Source: Gammaproteobacteria bacterium
GTDB taxonomy: Bacteria > Pseudomonadota > Gammaproteobacteria > UBA1113
Assembly: GCA_020051015.1 (NCBI GenBank)
Contig: JAGVJQ010000013.1
Location: 1 to 34,787, forward strand
Direction: 5' to 3'
Length of the DNA stretch: 34,787 nucleotides
In this document: piece after piece, positions 14,232-23,141 of the stretch
Numbering within the stretch: position 1 is the first letter of the stretch
How the letters are laid out: each line of letters starts with the position of its first letter
Translations under genes and position numbers: made by a program
The notes under the pieces: generated by a model
The model's database searches: none
What the model saw: only the letters and a program-made list of their open reading frames with translations
Told to the model about the DNA's origin: nothing

Positions 14232-16454
14232 TCATTCTATTTGTTCAGTGCTTTCTTTAATTTGTTCTTTTGGCTCTTTGGGTAAAGTAAAATAAAAGGT
14301 AGATCCTTTGCCAAGTTCTGATTCAACCCAAATTTTTCCGCCATGATGTTCAACTATTTTTTTACAAATTGATAATCCAATACCATTACCTGGATATTTG
14401 TCTTTAGCATTTAACTGCTGAAAAATTATAAAAATCTTTTCAAAGTATTCTTTATCAATACCAATACCATTATCTTTAACATAAAATTGCCAATTATCTT
14501 TATTATCCATTACCCCAATATGGATTTTGGGTTTTTTATCACAAAACTTAAGTGCGTTATCAATAATGTTTTATAAAACAATGTCAAGCCTACCTACCTC
14601 TCCCCAAACAACCGGTATGGAATCATAGGTAACTTCAGCTTTCATCTCTTTGATTTTTTCATCTAAGTTAAATAGAATTTTTTTAATCATTTCATTAACA
14701 TCAATTTCCACATACGGCCTAACGGTTGATGAAATGCTTAAATACATCAGTAAATCATTAAGTAAGTTTTGAATTCGAGTTGAACCTTTTACAAGATAGT
14801 CAATAAATTCATTTGCCTCTTTATCTAGCTTTCCTTTATATCGTTTTTCAATAAGCTGACTAAAGCTTGAAATCATTCGCAGTGGTTCTTGTAATTCGTG
14901 TGACGTGACATGCGCAAACAGTTTCAATTCTTTGTTGCTTTCCTCAAGTTGGTTTAAGGTTTCTTTTAATTGATTTTCAGCAAGCTTTCTATCAGTAATA
15001 TCTCTTGCTGCCGCAAAAATACCTTGTATTACGCCCTGCGCATCACGAAAAACTGTAGCATTATAAAGTACGTCAACAACTACACCAGATGTATGACGTA
15101 TTGATAATGGATAATTTCGAATTGAGCCATTTTTAAGAGTCAATCGATTAGCCTCTCTCGCTTTGTGCGGTTCAGTAAAATAATTCATGAAATCAGAACC
15201 AATAAGCCACTCACGAGTTACACCTGTAATTGATACGCTTGCATGATTAACATCAGTAATTTTGCCTTCTGGGGAGATTGTCATTAAAGGATCCAAGCTA
15301 GATTCAATTAATGATCTTGCATACGCAGATGTTATATGTAATTGTTCTTCAATTTTTTTCCGCTGTGTAATATCTCGCGCCGCGGCAAAAACGCCTAATA
15401 CCCTACCTTCTGCATTTTTATAAATAGTTGCATTGTAAAGAACATGAGTAATTTTTCCATTTACATGTCGTATTGAAAGCGGATAATCCCGTACATAACC
15501 TTCTTCAAAAGTATGTTTATAACCCTCTCTTGCCTCATCAGGATCAGTAAAGTAATCAGAGAAATCACTACCAATCATTCTATTTCGCGATACACCCGTA
15601 ACCTCAATCGTTGCTTGATTGACATCAGTAATTTTACCATCAATATTAATAGTGACTAAAGGATCCAGCGATGCTTCAATCAACGATCGTGCATATTGTG
15701 AAGCTTGCTTTTGTGTAGAAACATCACGTGCTGTTGCAAAAACACCTAATACAGTTCCTGCTGAATTTTTATAAATGCTTGCATTATAAAGCACATCCGT
15801 TACCACACCAGAGACGTGCTTTATTGATAATGGATAATCACGGACATAACCTTCAATAAATGCCTGTTGATATCCTTCTTTTGCCTTTGCAGGCTCTGTA
15901 AAATAATCCAAAAAATTGCTTCCAATGAGTTTTTCTCGCGATACACCAGTAATTTGAATAGTTGCTTTATTAACATCCGTTATTTTTCCTTCAGCACTAA
16001 TTGCAACCATAGGATCGAGAGATGCTTCAATTAGTGATCTCGTATATTGTAGAATTTGTTCCTGACCAAGAAATGGACGAGAAATAATTGAAGAAGCAAT
16101 AACCACATTTTTTCCATTCAAAATCGGTGTCGCACTTACCACCACCTCAATCAATGTATTATCTTTTTTTATTCGATGTGTAACAAAAGACTTAATATGC
16201 TCTCCATTTTTTAATAGAGCCATAAAAGATTGTAATTCAGCAACGTTAGTTTTAGGATAAATTTTTAATAACGTTTCTTGTAACATTTCTTTGGCAGTAT
16301 AGCCATATAAATTTTCCGCAGCTTTATTCCAAAAAATTACTTTCCCGTCGACGGATAAAACCTCTATGGCATCATCAGATGTTTGCACTAAATTGGCAAA
16401 AAAGAGGGGATCCTCTATTAAGTTTTTGTTTTTATCGGAATTTTTTAGAGGCAT
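14232..16454 (-). pseudogene. PAS-repeat sensor histidine kinase interrupted by one in-frame stop
   Basis: One continuous frame of about 740 codons is broken only by TAA at 14571-14573 ([15 protein letters not shown]), where CAA is the probable ancestral codon. Before the stop (627 residues): an N-terminal PAS (about 14-130), three very similar PAS repeats (about 137-247, 254-364, 378-488; each with SLIE(A/S)SLDP, GKITDVN and VLYNA), a short coiled coil (490-512), then HisKA with phospho-acceptor His519 in SHELQEPLRM. After it: the catalytic ATPase domain with NIIDNALKF (N box), [24 protein letters not shown] and GSTFYFTLP. The stop separates the phosphotransfer and ATP-binding parts, so the kinase is inactive unless the stop is read through, the ATPase fragment (ATG at 14510) acts in trans, or it is a sequence error. 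No membrane helices; no response regulator adjacent. Confidence 0.85.
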
Positions 16455-16509
16455 TATAAAAACTCCAGGGAATACCTCTTAAATTATAGCCTCTTATCCG
16501 CGATATGGC

Positions 16510-17379
16510 TCAATTTTTACCCACTAATTCGCTCTCTAATTGCCGAATTTTTTTCAATCCTACAATTTCATTAAACTCATCAAATAACACCATATTATCA
16601 TGTGATTTTTTAGCACTGCCATTTTGTAGCAGATCTTGTAAAACATTTTTTACTGCTTTTGCAATGGTATAAGTACATGCAACAGGATCAGTGACGATAG
16701 CATAACCAATGCGTTGTAACTCTTGTGCCGATAAAATAGGTGTTTTTCCGCCATCTAAATTATTTGCCATTAATGGCGCTTTTACCTCTTGAATAATAGT
16801 TTCCATTTGTGCAATTGATTCTGGTGCTTCTACAAATATAAGATCAGCGCCTGCTTCTCGATATAGTTTTGCGCGATGAACTGCATCTTCTATACCATTA
16901 ACAGCAAGTGCATCGGTACGTGCCATGATGACCATATCAGGATCTTTTCTAACATGTACCGCTGCTTTGATTTTGGCAACCATTTCTTGCGGCGGTATCA
17001 CATCTTTACCAACCATGTGACCACAACGTTTTGGTGCTTTTTGATCTTCAATAAATACAGCAGCAACACCGGCTTTTTCATACTCGGAAATGGTTCGCAT
17101 AACATTATTGACATTGCCATAACCATCATCTGCATCAGCAAATACAGGAATATTAACGGCATCAATAATACGTTTGGTACAATTTAGCATTTCAGCCATA
17201 CTCATCAAGCCGATATCTGGTACACCTAGATACGCAGCACTATTGGAGTAACCTGCCGTTGTAATCGCGTTAAAACCAACTTGTTCTGCGATTTTGGCAC
17301 ATAAAGGATCGTGAACGACTGGAGCAATTAGAATTTCTGGAGAAAGAATATATTGTTTAAAAAGTGTAGTTTTTTTCAT
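16510..17379 (-). CDS. Isocitrate lyase/PEP mutase superfamily enzyme (methylisocitrate-lyase-like)
   Basis: 289 residues forming the TIM barrel of the ICL/PEP-mutase superfamily. Visible sites: FADADDGYGN at 80-89 (metal-binding aspartates; the fourth residue is Asp where Thr is usual), Glu111 in FIEDQ, the flexible catalytic loop KAPKRCGHM with Cys119, and MARTDA. The KRCGH loop marks C-C lyases of the methylisocitrate lyase, 2,3-dimethylmalate lyase or oxaloacetate decarboxylase type rather than the phosphonate-forming mutases. No prpC or prpD is adjacent, so a methylcitrate-cycle role cannot be assumed. It stands alone, with about 140 bases of empty sequence upstream. An SD-like GGAG lies before the ATG. 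Confidence 0.8.
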   Translation of the reverse strand: MKKTTLFKQYILSPEILIAPVVHDPLCAKIAEQVGFNAITTAGYSNSAAYLGVPDIGLMSMAEMLNCTKRIIDAVNIPVFADADDGYGNVNNVMRTISEYEKAGVAAVFIEDQKAPKRCGHMVGKDVIPPQEMVAKIKAAVHVRKDPDMVIMARTDALAVNGIEDAVHRAKLYREAGADLIFVEAPESIAQMETIIQEVKAPLMANNLDGGKTPILSAQELQRIGYAIVTDPVACTYTIAKAVKNVLQDLLQNGSAKKSHDNMVLFDEFNEIVGLKKIRQLESELVGKN

Positions 17380-17522
17380 AGTAATCTCCTTTTATATTGA
17401 ATTTTCGGCTAAATCGTCAATAAGACAATCAACCATCATTAAAAATTAATGCTTAATTCAATTATTACCATACGCCCTTTTTCAATAAAAAACAACTAGG
17501 GACTGTTTACAATTCGATCATC

Positions 17523-18287
17523 TTAACCATGAATGTGTCCATAATATAATTTTGTATCATATAAGAATTCTACTATGTCATTCTTTTGGTGTTTTTTAAA
17601 AATGGCATGCAGTGCATTTATCATCTCATCATACTTATCATCGCCAGGTCTTAGGCTATAAGATGTAGATAAAAGCCTACCTTTCAATCCTTCCCAATCA
17701 AACCGTTGAACATTTTTAAAAATTTTTATTTGCATTTCATGAGGATTAAAAAATTCTTTTACTGCCGTTTTATCGAATCGTCTTGCATTAGATTCCTTAT
17801 AATCAGTGCCGTATTTTATAATCAAATCTTCATAATCACGCAACAAAGGTGATTCATCCATATTTCGTACATTCCATATTAATACTACCCAGCCACTTTC
17901 CTTTAAGATACGTTTAAATTCTTTTTTTGTTTTATTGAAATCAAACCAATGAAATGCTGTACCAACCGTAATAATATCTATGCTTTGATTAGTTAACGTT
18001 GTTGCCTCGGCTGTGCCATTAATGCTATAAAAATTTGGGTATCCTTTTAAAATATTTTCTGCCGCTTCTCTCATAGATTGATTAGGCTCTACCCCATAAA
18101 CAGAGTTACCATAATCAAGAAATAATTGTGATAAAATACCCGTACCTGAACCGACATCAGCAATAATACTATCTTTGGTTAAATCACATTTTTCTTTTAA
18201 GAATTGCATGACTTCTTTAGGGTATGATGGTCGATATTTAATGTAATTTTCTACAGTTTCCGAAAAACGTTCCGTTGCTTTGCTCAT
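17523..18287 (-). CDS. SAM-dependent class I methyltransferase
   Basis: 254 residues from the ATG at 18287, selected because GGAG lies eight bases upstream and the start is one base past the stop of the preceding SpeD-like gene (stop TAA, C, ATG), indicating coupled translation; an upstream in-frame start at 18365 would lie inside that gene. The SAM-binding motif I is IADVGSGTGILSQLFL, the acidic residue after strand 2 is in YGVEPNQSM, and post-motif II reads GTAFHWFDFNKTKKEFKRIL. The FHWF(D) motif is typical of the trans-aconitate methyltransferase/TMT1-like group. The acceptor substrate is unknown. It is the last gene of a three-gene unit with a SpeD-like protein and a GMC oxidoreductase. 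Confidence 0.85.
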   Translation of the reverse strand: MSKATERFSETVENYIKYRPSYPKEVMQFLKEKCDLTKDSIIADVGSGTGILSQLFLDYGNSVYGVEPNQSMREAAENILKGYPNFYSINGTAEATTLTNQSIDIITVGTAFHWFDFNKTKKEFKRILKESGWVVLIWNVRNMDESPLLRDYEDLIIKYGTDYKESNARRFDKTAVKEFFNPHEMQIKIFKNVQRFDWEGLKGRLLSTSYSLRPGDDKYDEMINALHAIFKKHQKNDIVEFLYDTKLYYGHIHG

Positions 18288-18288
18288 G

Positions 18289-18648
18289 TTAAAACTCCAT
18301 AAAAACCATATCACTTGATACTTCAAAATATTTTTTTGTATAAGTAATTGCTGCTTCTGTATCAAAATTTTTGCATGTATATAAAATTACCGAGAAAAAT
18401 TTATTTTTTGACCAAACATAAGCAGAAATACCTGAATCAATTAGAGGAATAAATGCATCAAAACCTTGATTTTCTTCTTTGCCTATACCTGCTGGTGAAA
18501 AAATAGTTGGTTCTCCATATACTTTTAAATTTAAATGCTCAGCAACACCAAAGAGATAATCACTTAAAACATCGCGTGTTATATTTCGAGTAAAATACCT
18601 TTCAATTAATAATCGCTGTCTAACGATTTCTGGCGCTATTTTTTTCAT
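18289..18648 (-). CDS. Divergent SpeD-like (AdoMet decarboxylase family) protein
   Basis: 119 residues with GAGGAA about 8 bases before the ATG. The central part reads PLIDSGISAYVWSKNKFFSV followed by ILYTCKNF. This aligns with the SpeD signature (ESHISIHTWPEYGYAAVD...FTC): Ser72 matches the self-cleaving serine that becomes pyruvoyl, and Cys92 matches the catalytic Cys exactly 20 residues later. The usual Glu-Ser-His is Asp-Ser-Gly here, and the processing His is Tyr77. The protein may therefore be an altered-specificity relative (some SpeD homologues decarboxylate other amino acids) or a non-processed one. No speE (spermidine synthase) is adjacent; its neighbours are a GMC oxidoreductase 15 bases upstream and a methyltransferase one base downstream. 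The homology is a by-eye call. Confidence 0.6.
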   Translation of the reverse strand: MKKIAPEIVRQRLLIERYFTRNITRDVLSDYLFGVAEHLNLKVYGEPTIFSPAGIGKEENQGFDAFIPLIDSGISAYVWSKNKFFSVILYTCKNFDTEAAITYTKKYFEVSSDMVFMEF

Positions 18649-18663
18649 GCTAAAATTTCCTCA

Positions 18664-20277
18664 TTAAGTATTTTGCAAAATCATATCCGCACCTCGTTCA
18701 GCAATCATGGTAGTTGGTGCATTAGTATTACCACTGATAAGCGTTGGCATAATGGAGGCATCAATCACACGAAGGTTTTGCAGACCATATACTTTTAAGT
18801 TTTCAGGATCAACCACCGCCATCGCATCGTGTCCCATTTTACAAGTACCAACAGGATGATAAACTGTTTCAGCATGTTGTCGAATGTAATGAGCGATTTG
18901 TTCATCATTCTTTACATCATCACTTGGTTCAAAGGCACGAGAAAAATGTGGTTTAAAAGCACTTTGTGCGAGTAAATCACGTGCTTTTTTAAAACCTATA
19001 ATCATTGCATCAAGATCCGATTTTTCCGTCAAATAATTTGGATTAATCTCCGGCGCTGACATAGGATCAGCATTTTTTAAACGAATGTTGCCTCGGCTAG
19101 CAGGATTGAGTAAACATGTCATCAAGGTATAACCATAATATTTAAATATATCTTTTAATTTTGTGGCACTGTGTGTATAAACTGACGGTGCAAAATGCCA
19201 TTGCAAATTCGGAGTAGGTAACGTTGGATCGGTTTTTATAAAACCACCTGCTTGTGTATAGTTACTCGTTAAACAACCGCGACGTTTGAAAAAATATTTA
19301 TAGGTATCGACAATAAATCGCCACCAAGAAGTAATATGAAAACTTATTGCTAATCTTGTTTTTTCTAAACATGTAATATGGATATCTAAATGATCTTGTA
19401 AATTTTCTCCCACACCTGGTAGATCATGAATTAAGGAAATACCATGTTTTTCAATTTCATTATGAGGACCAATACCAGATAATAATAAAAGTTGTGGTGA
19501 ACCAATGGCACCAGCAGATAAAATCACTTCTTTTTTTGCGGAAATATCGAACGAACGTCCACCTTGCATATAACGCACACCAGTAGCTCGTTTTCCCTCA
19601 AATAAAATTTTGGTTGCGTATGCCTTTGTAACAATAGTTAAGTTCTCTCGCTTTTCAGCCGGTCGTAAATAAGCACGTGCATTACTGTAACGTTCACCAT
19701 TTTTTTGAGTCACATGAAAATAACCCACCCCTTCTGGCATATCAATATTAAAATCCGCTAACTCGGCATATCCAGCTTGTTTCCCTGCTTCAACAAACGT
19801 TTTCATCAGTGGATTTAAATCGCGAGACTTACTCACATTGAGTAGGCCACCAACACCATGAAATTGATTTTGACCTTCTTCAAAATTTTCTAATTTTTTA
19901 AAATAAGGTAATACATCTTGATATGACCAACCTTTGTTGCCTAAGGCCGCCCACTTATCATAATCGTGCGAATTACCACGTATATAACACATGGCATTAA
20001 TTGATGAGCTTCCACCTAACACACGTCCACGAGGCCAATAAATTTTACGATTGGCACATTCTGATTGTGCGTTAGTAAAGAAATGCCAATTTAGTTTTTT
20101 GCTGCGTAACGCCATGACAATGCCTAATGGCATGCTAATGAAAGGGCTATTATCGCGCCCTCCTGCTTCGAGTAGACATACTTGATATTTCCCATTAGCC
20201 GATAATCGATTTGCTAATACACATCCCGCTGAACCGCCACCGATAATGATGTAATCAAATATAGTTTGTTTATTCAT
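18664..20277 (-). CDS. GMC-family FAD oxidoreductase (choline/alcohol dehydrogenase-like)
   Basis: 537 residues, full length for bacterial GMC dehydrogenases. FAD dinucleotide motif IIGGGSAGCVLANRLS at 11-26; the second FAD signature WPRGRVLGGSSSINAMCYIR; the GMC signature 2 region GAIGSPQLLLLSGIGP; and the C-terminal active site with His474 in YHPVGTCKMG and Asn517/519 in SGNTNAPTTM. It resembles BetA (choline dehydrogenase) and AlkJ-type alcohol dehydrogenases. No betB, betI or choline transporter is adjacent, so BetA function is not assigned. The product is cytoplasmic or peripheral at the inner membrane. It is the first gene of a tight unit with the SpeD-like gene and a methyltransferase. 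The upstream 20278-20479 gap contains no supported gene. Confidence 0.85.
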   Translation of the reverse strand: MNKQTIFDYIIIGGGSAGCVLANRLSANGKYQVCLLEAGGRDNSPFISMPLGIVMALRSKKLNWHFFTNAQSECANRKIYWPRGRVLGGSSSINAMCYIRGNSHDYDKWAALGNKGWSYQDVLPYFKKLENFEEGQNQFHGVGGLLNVSKSRDLNPLMKTFVEAGKQAGYAELADFNIDMPEGVGYFHVTQKNGERYSNARAYLRPAEKRENLTIVTKAYATKILFEGKRATGVRYMQGGRSFDISAKKEVILSAGAIGSPQLLLLSGIGPHNEIEKHGISLIHDLPGVGENLQDHLDIHITCLEKTRLAISFHITSWWRFIVDTYKYFFKRRGCLTSNYTQAGGFIKTDPTLPTPNLQWHFAPSVYTHSATKLKDIFKYYGYTLMTCLLNPASRGNIRLKNADPMSAPEINPNYLTEKSDLDAMIIGFKKARDLLAQSAFKPHFSRAFEPSDDVKNDEQIAHYIRQHAETVYHPVGTCKMGHDAMAVVDPENLKVYGLQNLRVIDASIMPTLISGNTNAPTTMIAERGADMILQNT

Positions 20278-20479
20278 GTTATATAATCCGTTATAAATTA
20301 ATATAAATGTTATAGTGAAAATAACTAAATGTCATTAGCTTGATCTTTGATAAAGAACTCGATGCAATCGATGGCATGCCAATATTGAATATCAAACCAA
20401 TGATGAATATACCCATCATAATAAATAAACAATTTGTATGGGTTGTGACAATATAAAGAATTACTACCGAAATAAATTA

Positions 20480-20815
20480 TTATTGAGGATGTTGTGAGCG
20501 TGAAGTTTCTATCAATCGATTGGCATGCTGAATTGATCTTATCAACATAGTTACTGTACTTATCACTAATCGCGCATTGACGGTAATTAAGAGAAGATTT
20601 TTATTAATTTTGCCAACCACACTTCTTGCACGTTTTGAAAAAGTTAATATAAGTGCACTTATTACCATTGCTACTGAAATGGCAGGCAAGTATTGCTTGA
20701 GATCTTTTATATCTGTAACAAAACGTTGTTTGCTTTTATCATAACGCAAATAATCTTGATCAAGTTCATAGCTACATTGTTCAATTTGCTTCTTTAATTG
20801 CCTGATTTTTGTCAT
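20480..20815 (-). CDS. yqjK: YqjK-like protein
   Basis: 111 residues from the ATG at 20815, chosen because AAGGTG precedes it by about 7 bases and it gives a normal overlap of 35 bases with the upstream yqjE-like gene; a start at 20926 would add an unrelated reading of that gene. The N-terminus is a charged helix (TKIRQLKKQIEQCSYELDQD), followed by hydrophobic LPAISVAMVISALILTF and a second weakly hydrophobic stretch. Gene order matches E. coli yqjD-yqjE-yqjK, which is the main support; sequence similarity by eye is modest. Function unknown, probably envelope/stress related. Confidence 0.6.
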   Translation of the reverse strand: MTKIRQLKKQIEQCSYELDQDYLRYDKSKQRFVTDIKDLKQYLPAISVAMVISALILTFSKRARSVVGKINKNLLLITVNARLVISTVTMLIRSIQHANRLIETSRSQHPQ

Positions 20816-21179
20816 GATCAACACCTTCAGCAGCAACTGGCTTAGTTGTTTTAAATTTATTTCTAGTCCGAAGAAATGATAATTGTTTGAAATATCGACA
20901 TAGCAATATAAAAACCATCCCACCAACCAATAGATTAAATAGCAACAACCCCAGGATACATATTACTAAATTATGAATAAAATAAAATAATAGAAAACCC
21001 ATTAACGTTAATGTTAATAACCATATAACGGCAACGATAATAGTGCAGCCAATTGCTAATAAAAGAAAAGGCAAAAGGCTATATTTAGCTAAATTTAATT
21101 CCAGCATAAATAAGCGCATTCGCCCTTTTACTATTTTAAAAAAGTTTTGGCTTAATTCTTCTAAATCTTTTATCGACAT
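20781..21179 (-). CDS. yqjE: YqjE-like membrane protein (phage-holin-family, DUF1469)
   Basis: 132 residues: an N-terminal amphipathic helix (LEELSQNFFKIVKGRMRLFM), then two long membrane helices (YSLLPFLLLAIGCTIIVAVIWLL and FLLFYFIHNLVICILGLLLFNLLVGGMVFILL), then a basic tail. This is the layout of the YqjE/DUF1469 family, called 'phage holin family' in databases without evidence of lysis activity. It sits 16 bases downstream of the yqjD-like gene and overlaps yqjK. It probably acts with YqjD at the inner membrane. Confidence 0.75.
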   Translation of the reverse strand: MSIKDLEELSQNFFKIVKGRMRLFMLELNLAKYSLLPFLLLAIGCTIIVAVIWLLTLTLMGFLLFYFIHNLVICILGLLLFNLLVGGMVFILLCRYFKQLSFLRTRNKFKTTKPVAAEGVDHDKNQAIKEAN

Positions 21180-21195
21180 TTATATTTATTAACCA

Positions 21196-21483
21196 TTATT
21201 TTTTTAACAATAAACCCAATATTAAACCACCAAGTGCAGCAAAAAGAACTGATTTACCAGGATGATCCTTAACATATGTAGTCACTTCATCTACATATTT
21301 TTCCGAGCTTTCTTTTAGCATTTTTACTTCATCTTGTGCCATTTCTCTAATGACTTTAGCGCCATCTTTAGCCACATTCACAGCCTCTTGAGCAACATCA
21401 GATAGATCATGTGTATTATGACCACCATGGCGATTTGGTGTGGTTTTTTTAGTTTCACGTGATTCTGTTTTGGATGTTTCCAT
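21196..21483 (-). CDS. yqjD: YqjD/ElaB-like membrane-anchored ribosome-associated protein (DUF883)
   Basis: 95 residues. A polar N-terminus is followed by a long charged helix (DVAQEAVNVAKDGAKVIREM, AQDEVKMLKESSEKYVDEV), then DHPGKSVLFAALGGLILGLLLKK, the D/N-x-P-x-x-S/A...G-x-x-x-G-x-L-L C-terminal anchor that defines DUF883. E. coli YqjD/ElaB bind ribosomes and tether them to the inner membrane in stationary phase. GGAG lies 8-9 bases before the ATG. It is first in a yqjDEK-like operon. The 240 bases upstream (21484-21722) are AT-rich and hold the promoter region but no gene. Confidence 0.85.
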   Translation of the reverse strand: METSKTESRETKKTTPNRHGGHNTHDLSDVAQEAVNVAKDGAKVIREMAQDEVKMLKESSEKYVDEVTTYVKDHPGKSVLFAALGGLILGLLLKK

Positions 21484-21722
21484 TATAAATCTCCTTATAC
21501 GATTTAATTGGTAATAAAAATATTCAATTGATAAATGAAGATTTTCTTATCCACAATTAGTATAGTTCAAGAATATATATATTTTTAATAATACAAGGGA
21601 ATATAATTTCCACAATAAGCTCTACCCTTTTGATGAATAAATAGATTTTAAAAAAAGATAAAGTTGCGTATGGATATATTATGTATTTAAGTTATAGTTA
21701 CTTGAAATATACGAAGTATATT

Positions 21723-21920
21723 TTACTCTTCTATAACAGTCGTATTTTGATTACTGGATTGTGTAACTGTTGCCGCGTTATTTTTGGGGCTAATTTTTTC
21801 AAAACTATATTCCATTGCAAAATATAGCAAAACAATGCCTAAAAATATTGACGTTATAATAATGATAAATTTGGCATGATACCCAAGTTTAAACAAACTC
21901 TTTTTTGCATTGTCGCTCAT
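21723..21920 (-). CDS. Small single-helix membrane protein downstream of cyoE
   Basis: 65 residues from the ATG at 21920, chosen for its GGGAG eight bases upstream; a start at 21971 would overlap cyoE. MSDNAKKSLFKLGYHAKF is followed by one membrane helix (IIIITSIFLGIVLLYFAMEY) and a polar, Thr/Asn/Gln-rich tail ending TTVIEE. It follows cyoE by 35 bases on the same strand and is probably in the cyo transcript. I recognise no family; it could be a small accessory subunit of the oxidase or unrelated. Confidence 0.65.
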   Translation of the reverse strand: MSDNAKKSLFKLGYHAKFIIIITSIFLGIVLLYFAMEYSFEKISPKNNAATVTQSSNQNTTVIEE

Positions 21921-21955
21921 GAATGATCTCCCATAATCATTTAATGAAAAAGAAT

Positions 21956-22798
21956 CTACGATTGCACCCACATTATCATGCTGAGCACCGTGATATTGAT
22001 AATGGAAAAAGCAAACATTTTACGAGCCCAACTACGATCATCTTGGGTTCGTAGCCCTTGCATGCCAAGTGCAAACCAAATTAATCCTAAACATAATGCT
22101 ATCGCAAAATAAATGCTACCTGTATATTCAAACATGGTTGGCATAATGGATATTACTGTAAATACTGCAATATATAGCAGCATACTTACTTTAGTGTAAT
22201 GAACACTTTTTCTGATAGGCAAGATTGGAATTGATGCAGCTTTGTAATCATTTAAGCGATAGATTGCAATCGCATAAAAATGTGGCATTTGCCAAAAGAA
22301 AAGAATTAAAAATAAAATAATGGCACCAATGTCGAAACGATTGGTCACCGCACAATAACCAACAACCGGTGGAACAGCACCAGCAACACCACCAACAATA
22401 GTTCCCCACGTTGATTTTCGTTTTAATAATAAACTATAAACAACCACATAGAAAAAGAAACCCACAAATGAAACAATGGTAGTTAGAGGGTTAGTACCGA
22501 AATACAAGACGACAAAGCCTAAAATACCTAGCAAAATTGCATATAATAGCGCAACATTACCAGAAATAAGACCTTGTGCTAATACTCGATTTTTAGTGCG
22601 CTCCATTAATTTATCAATATCACGATCGATGTAATTATTAATGACGCAACCAGAACCAATAACAAGAGACATCCCCAGCCATGTGATTAGCAAAAGCCAG
22701 GGATTGATATGACCTTGAGATCCAAGAAAGAATCCGCCAGTGACTGTTACAATATTACCAAAAATAATACCGGGCTTGAGTACGGAAAAAAACCTCAC
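21956..22798 (-). CDS. cyoE: Protoheme IX farnesyltransferase (heme O synthase)
   Basis: 280 residues with about eight or nine membrane helices, a UbiA-superfamily prenyltransferase that farnesylates heme B to heme O for the quinol oxidase. The first aspartate-rich motif is NNYIDRDIDKLMERTKNR and the second region YRLNDYKAASIPILP; the N-terminal KPGIIFGNIV is typical. The start is GTG, three bases upstream-adjacent to the cyoD stop (TAG-GTG), with GGGGCG six bases before it. Last of the five canonical cyo genes. The inner-membrane location follows from the helices. Confidence 0.93.
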   Translation of the reverse strand: MRFFSVLKPGIIFGNIVTVTGGFFLGSQGHINPWLLLITWLGMSLVIGSGCVINNYIDRDIDKLMERTKNRVLAQGLISGNVALLYAILLGILGFVVLYFGTNPLTTIVSFVGFFFYVVVYSLLLKRKSTWGTIVGGVAGAVPPVVGYCAVTNRFDIGAIILFLILFFWQMPHFYAIAIYRLNDYKAASIPILPIRKSVHYTKVSMLLYIAVFTVISIMPTMFEYTGSIYFAIALCLGLIWFALGMQGLRTQDDRSWARKMFAFSIINITVLSMIMWVQS

Positions 22799-23140
22799 CT
22801 AGCGCCCCATATTATAATTCAGGTTATACATAATCCATAATGATCCACCGACCAGGATAATGATAACGCCGATAGTAAATAAAAATGCGAGGACATTCCA
22901 ACGTCCATCTTCTTTACTGGTATTTGAACGAACAAAACAAAATACTTGCGTTACTGCTTGTATAAAAGCTAATGCACCAACAGCAATATAGAGAGCACAT
23001 GTACTCAATAATTGTTTATCAACTAAAAAATAAGCTGCTAGTGTTAATAATGCCGATACGATAAAACCAGTTGCGTACAACTTAGTTTTGGTATGACCTG
23101 TTTCATGCTCAGAGTGAGCAACATTGTGTTGATTAGACAT
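22799..23140 (-). CDS. cyoD: Cytochrome bo3 quinol oxidase subunit IV
   Basis: 113 residues with three membrane helices: ATGFIVSALLTLAAYFLVD, STCALYIAVGALAFIQAVTQVFCF and WNVLAFLFTIGVIIILVGGSLWIMYNLNYNM. The F-x-R-S...E-D-G-R-W-N loop and Y-N-L-N-Y-N-M C-terminus match CyoD. This small subunit helps assemble and stabilise the CuB site. It starts one base after the cyoC stop (TAG, C, ATG), using a GGGGGC ribosome site within cyoC, so translation is coupled. Confidence 0.92.
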   Translation of the reverse strand: MSNQHNVAHSEHETGHTKTKLYATGFIVSALLTLAAYFLVDKQLLSTCALYIAVGALAFIQAVTQVFCFVRSNTSKEDGRWNVLAFLFTIGVIIILVGGSLWIMYNLNYNMGR

Positions 23141-23141
23141 G

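Noticed and set aside
20325..20480. Minus-strand frame rich in aromatic residues (FIYYDGYIHHWFDIQYWHAI) after yqjK, ending at TAG 20325-20327
   Set aside because: It reads like protein, but there is no ATG or GTG start and no ribosome site, and the frame runs back into yqjK. It may be a fragment of a lost gene; unsupported as a CDS.
21547..21555. Perfect DnaA box TTATCCACA, with another at 6543-6551
   Set aside because: Isolated single boxes, one inside a coding region, with no cluster, AT-rich unwinding repeats or dnaA/dnaN nearby, so not an origin.
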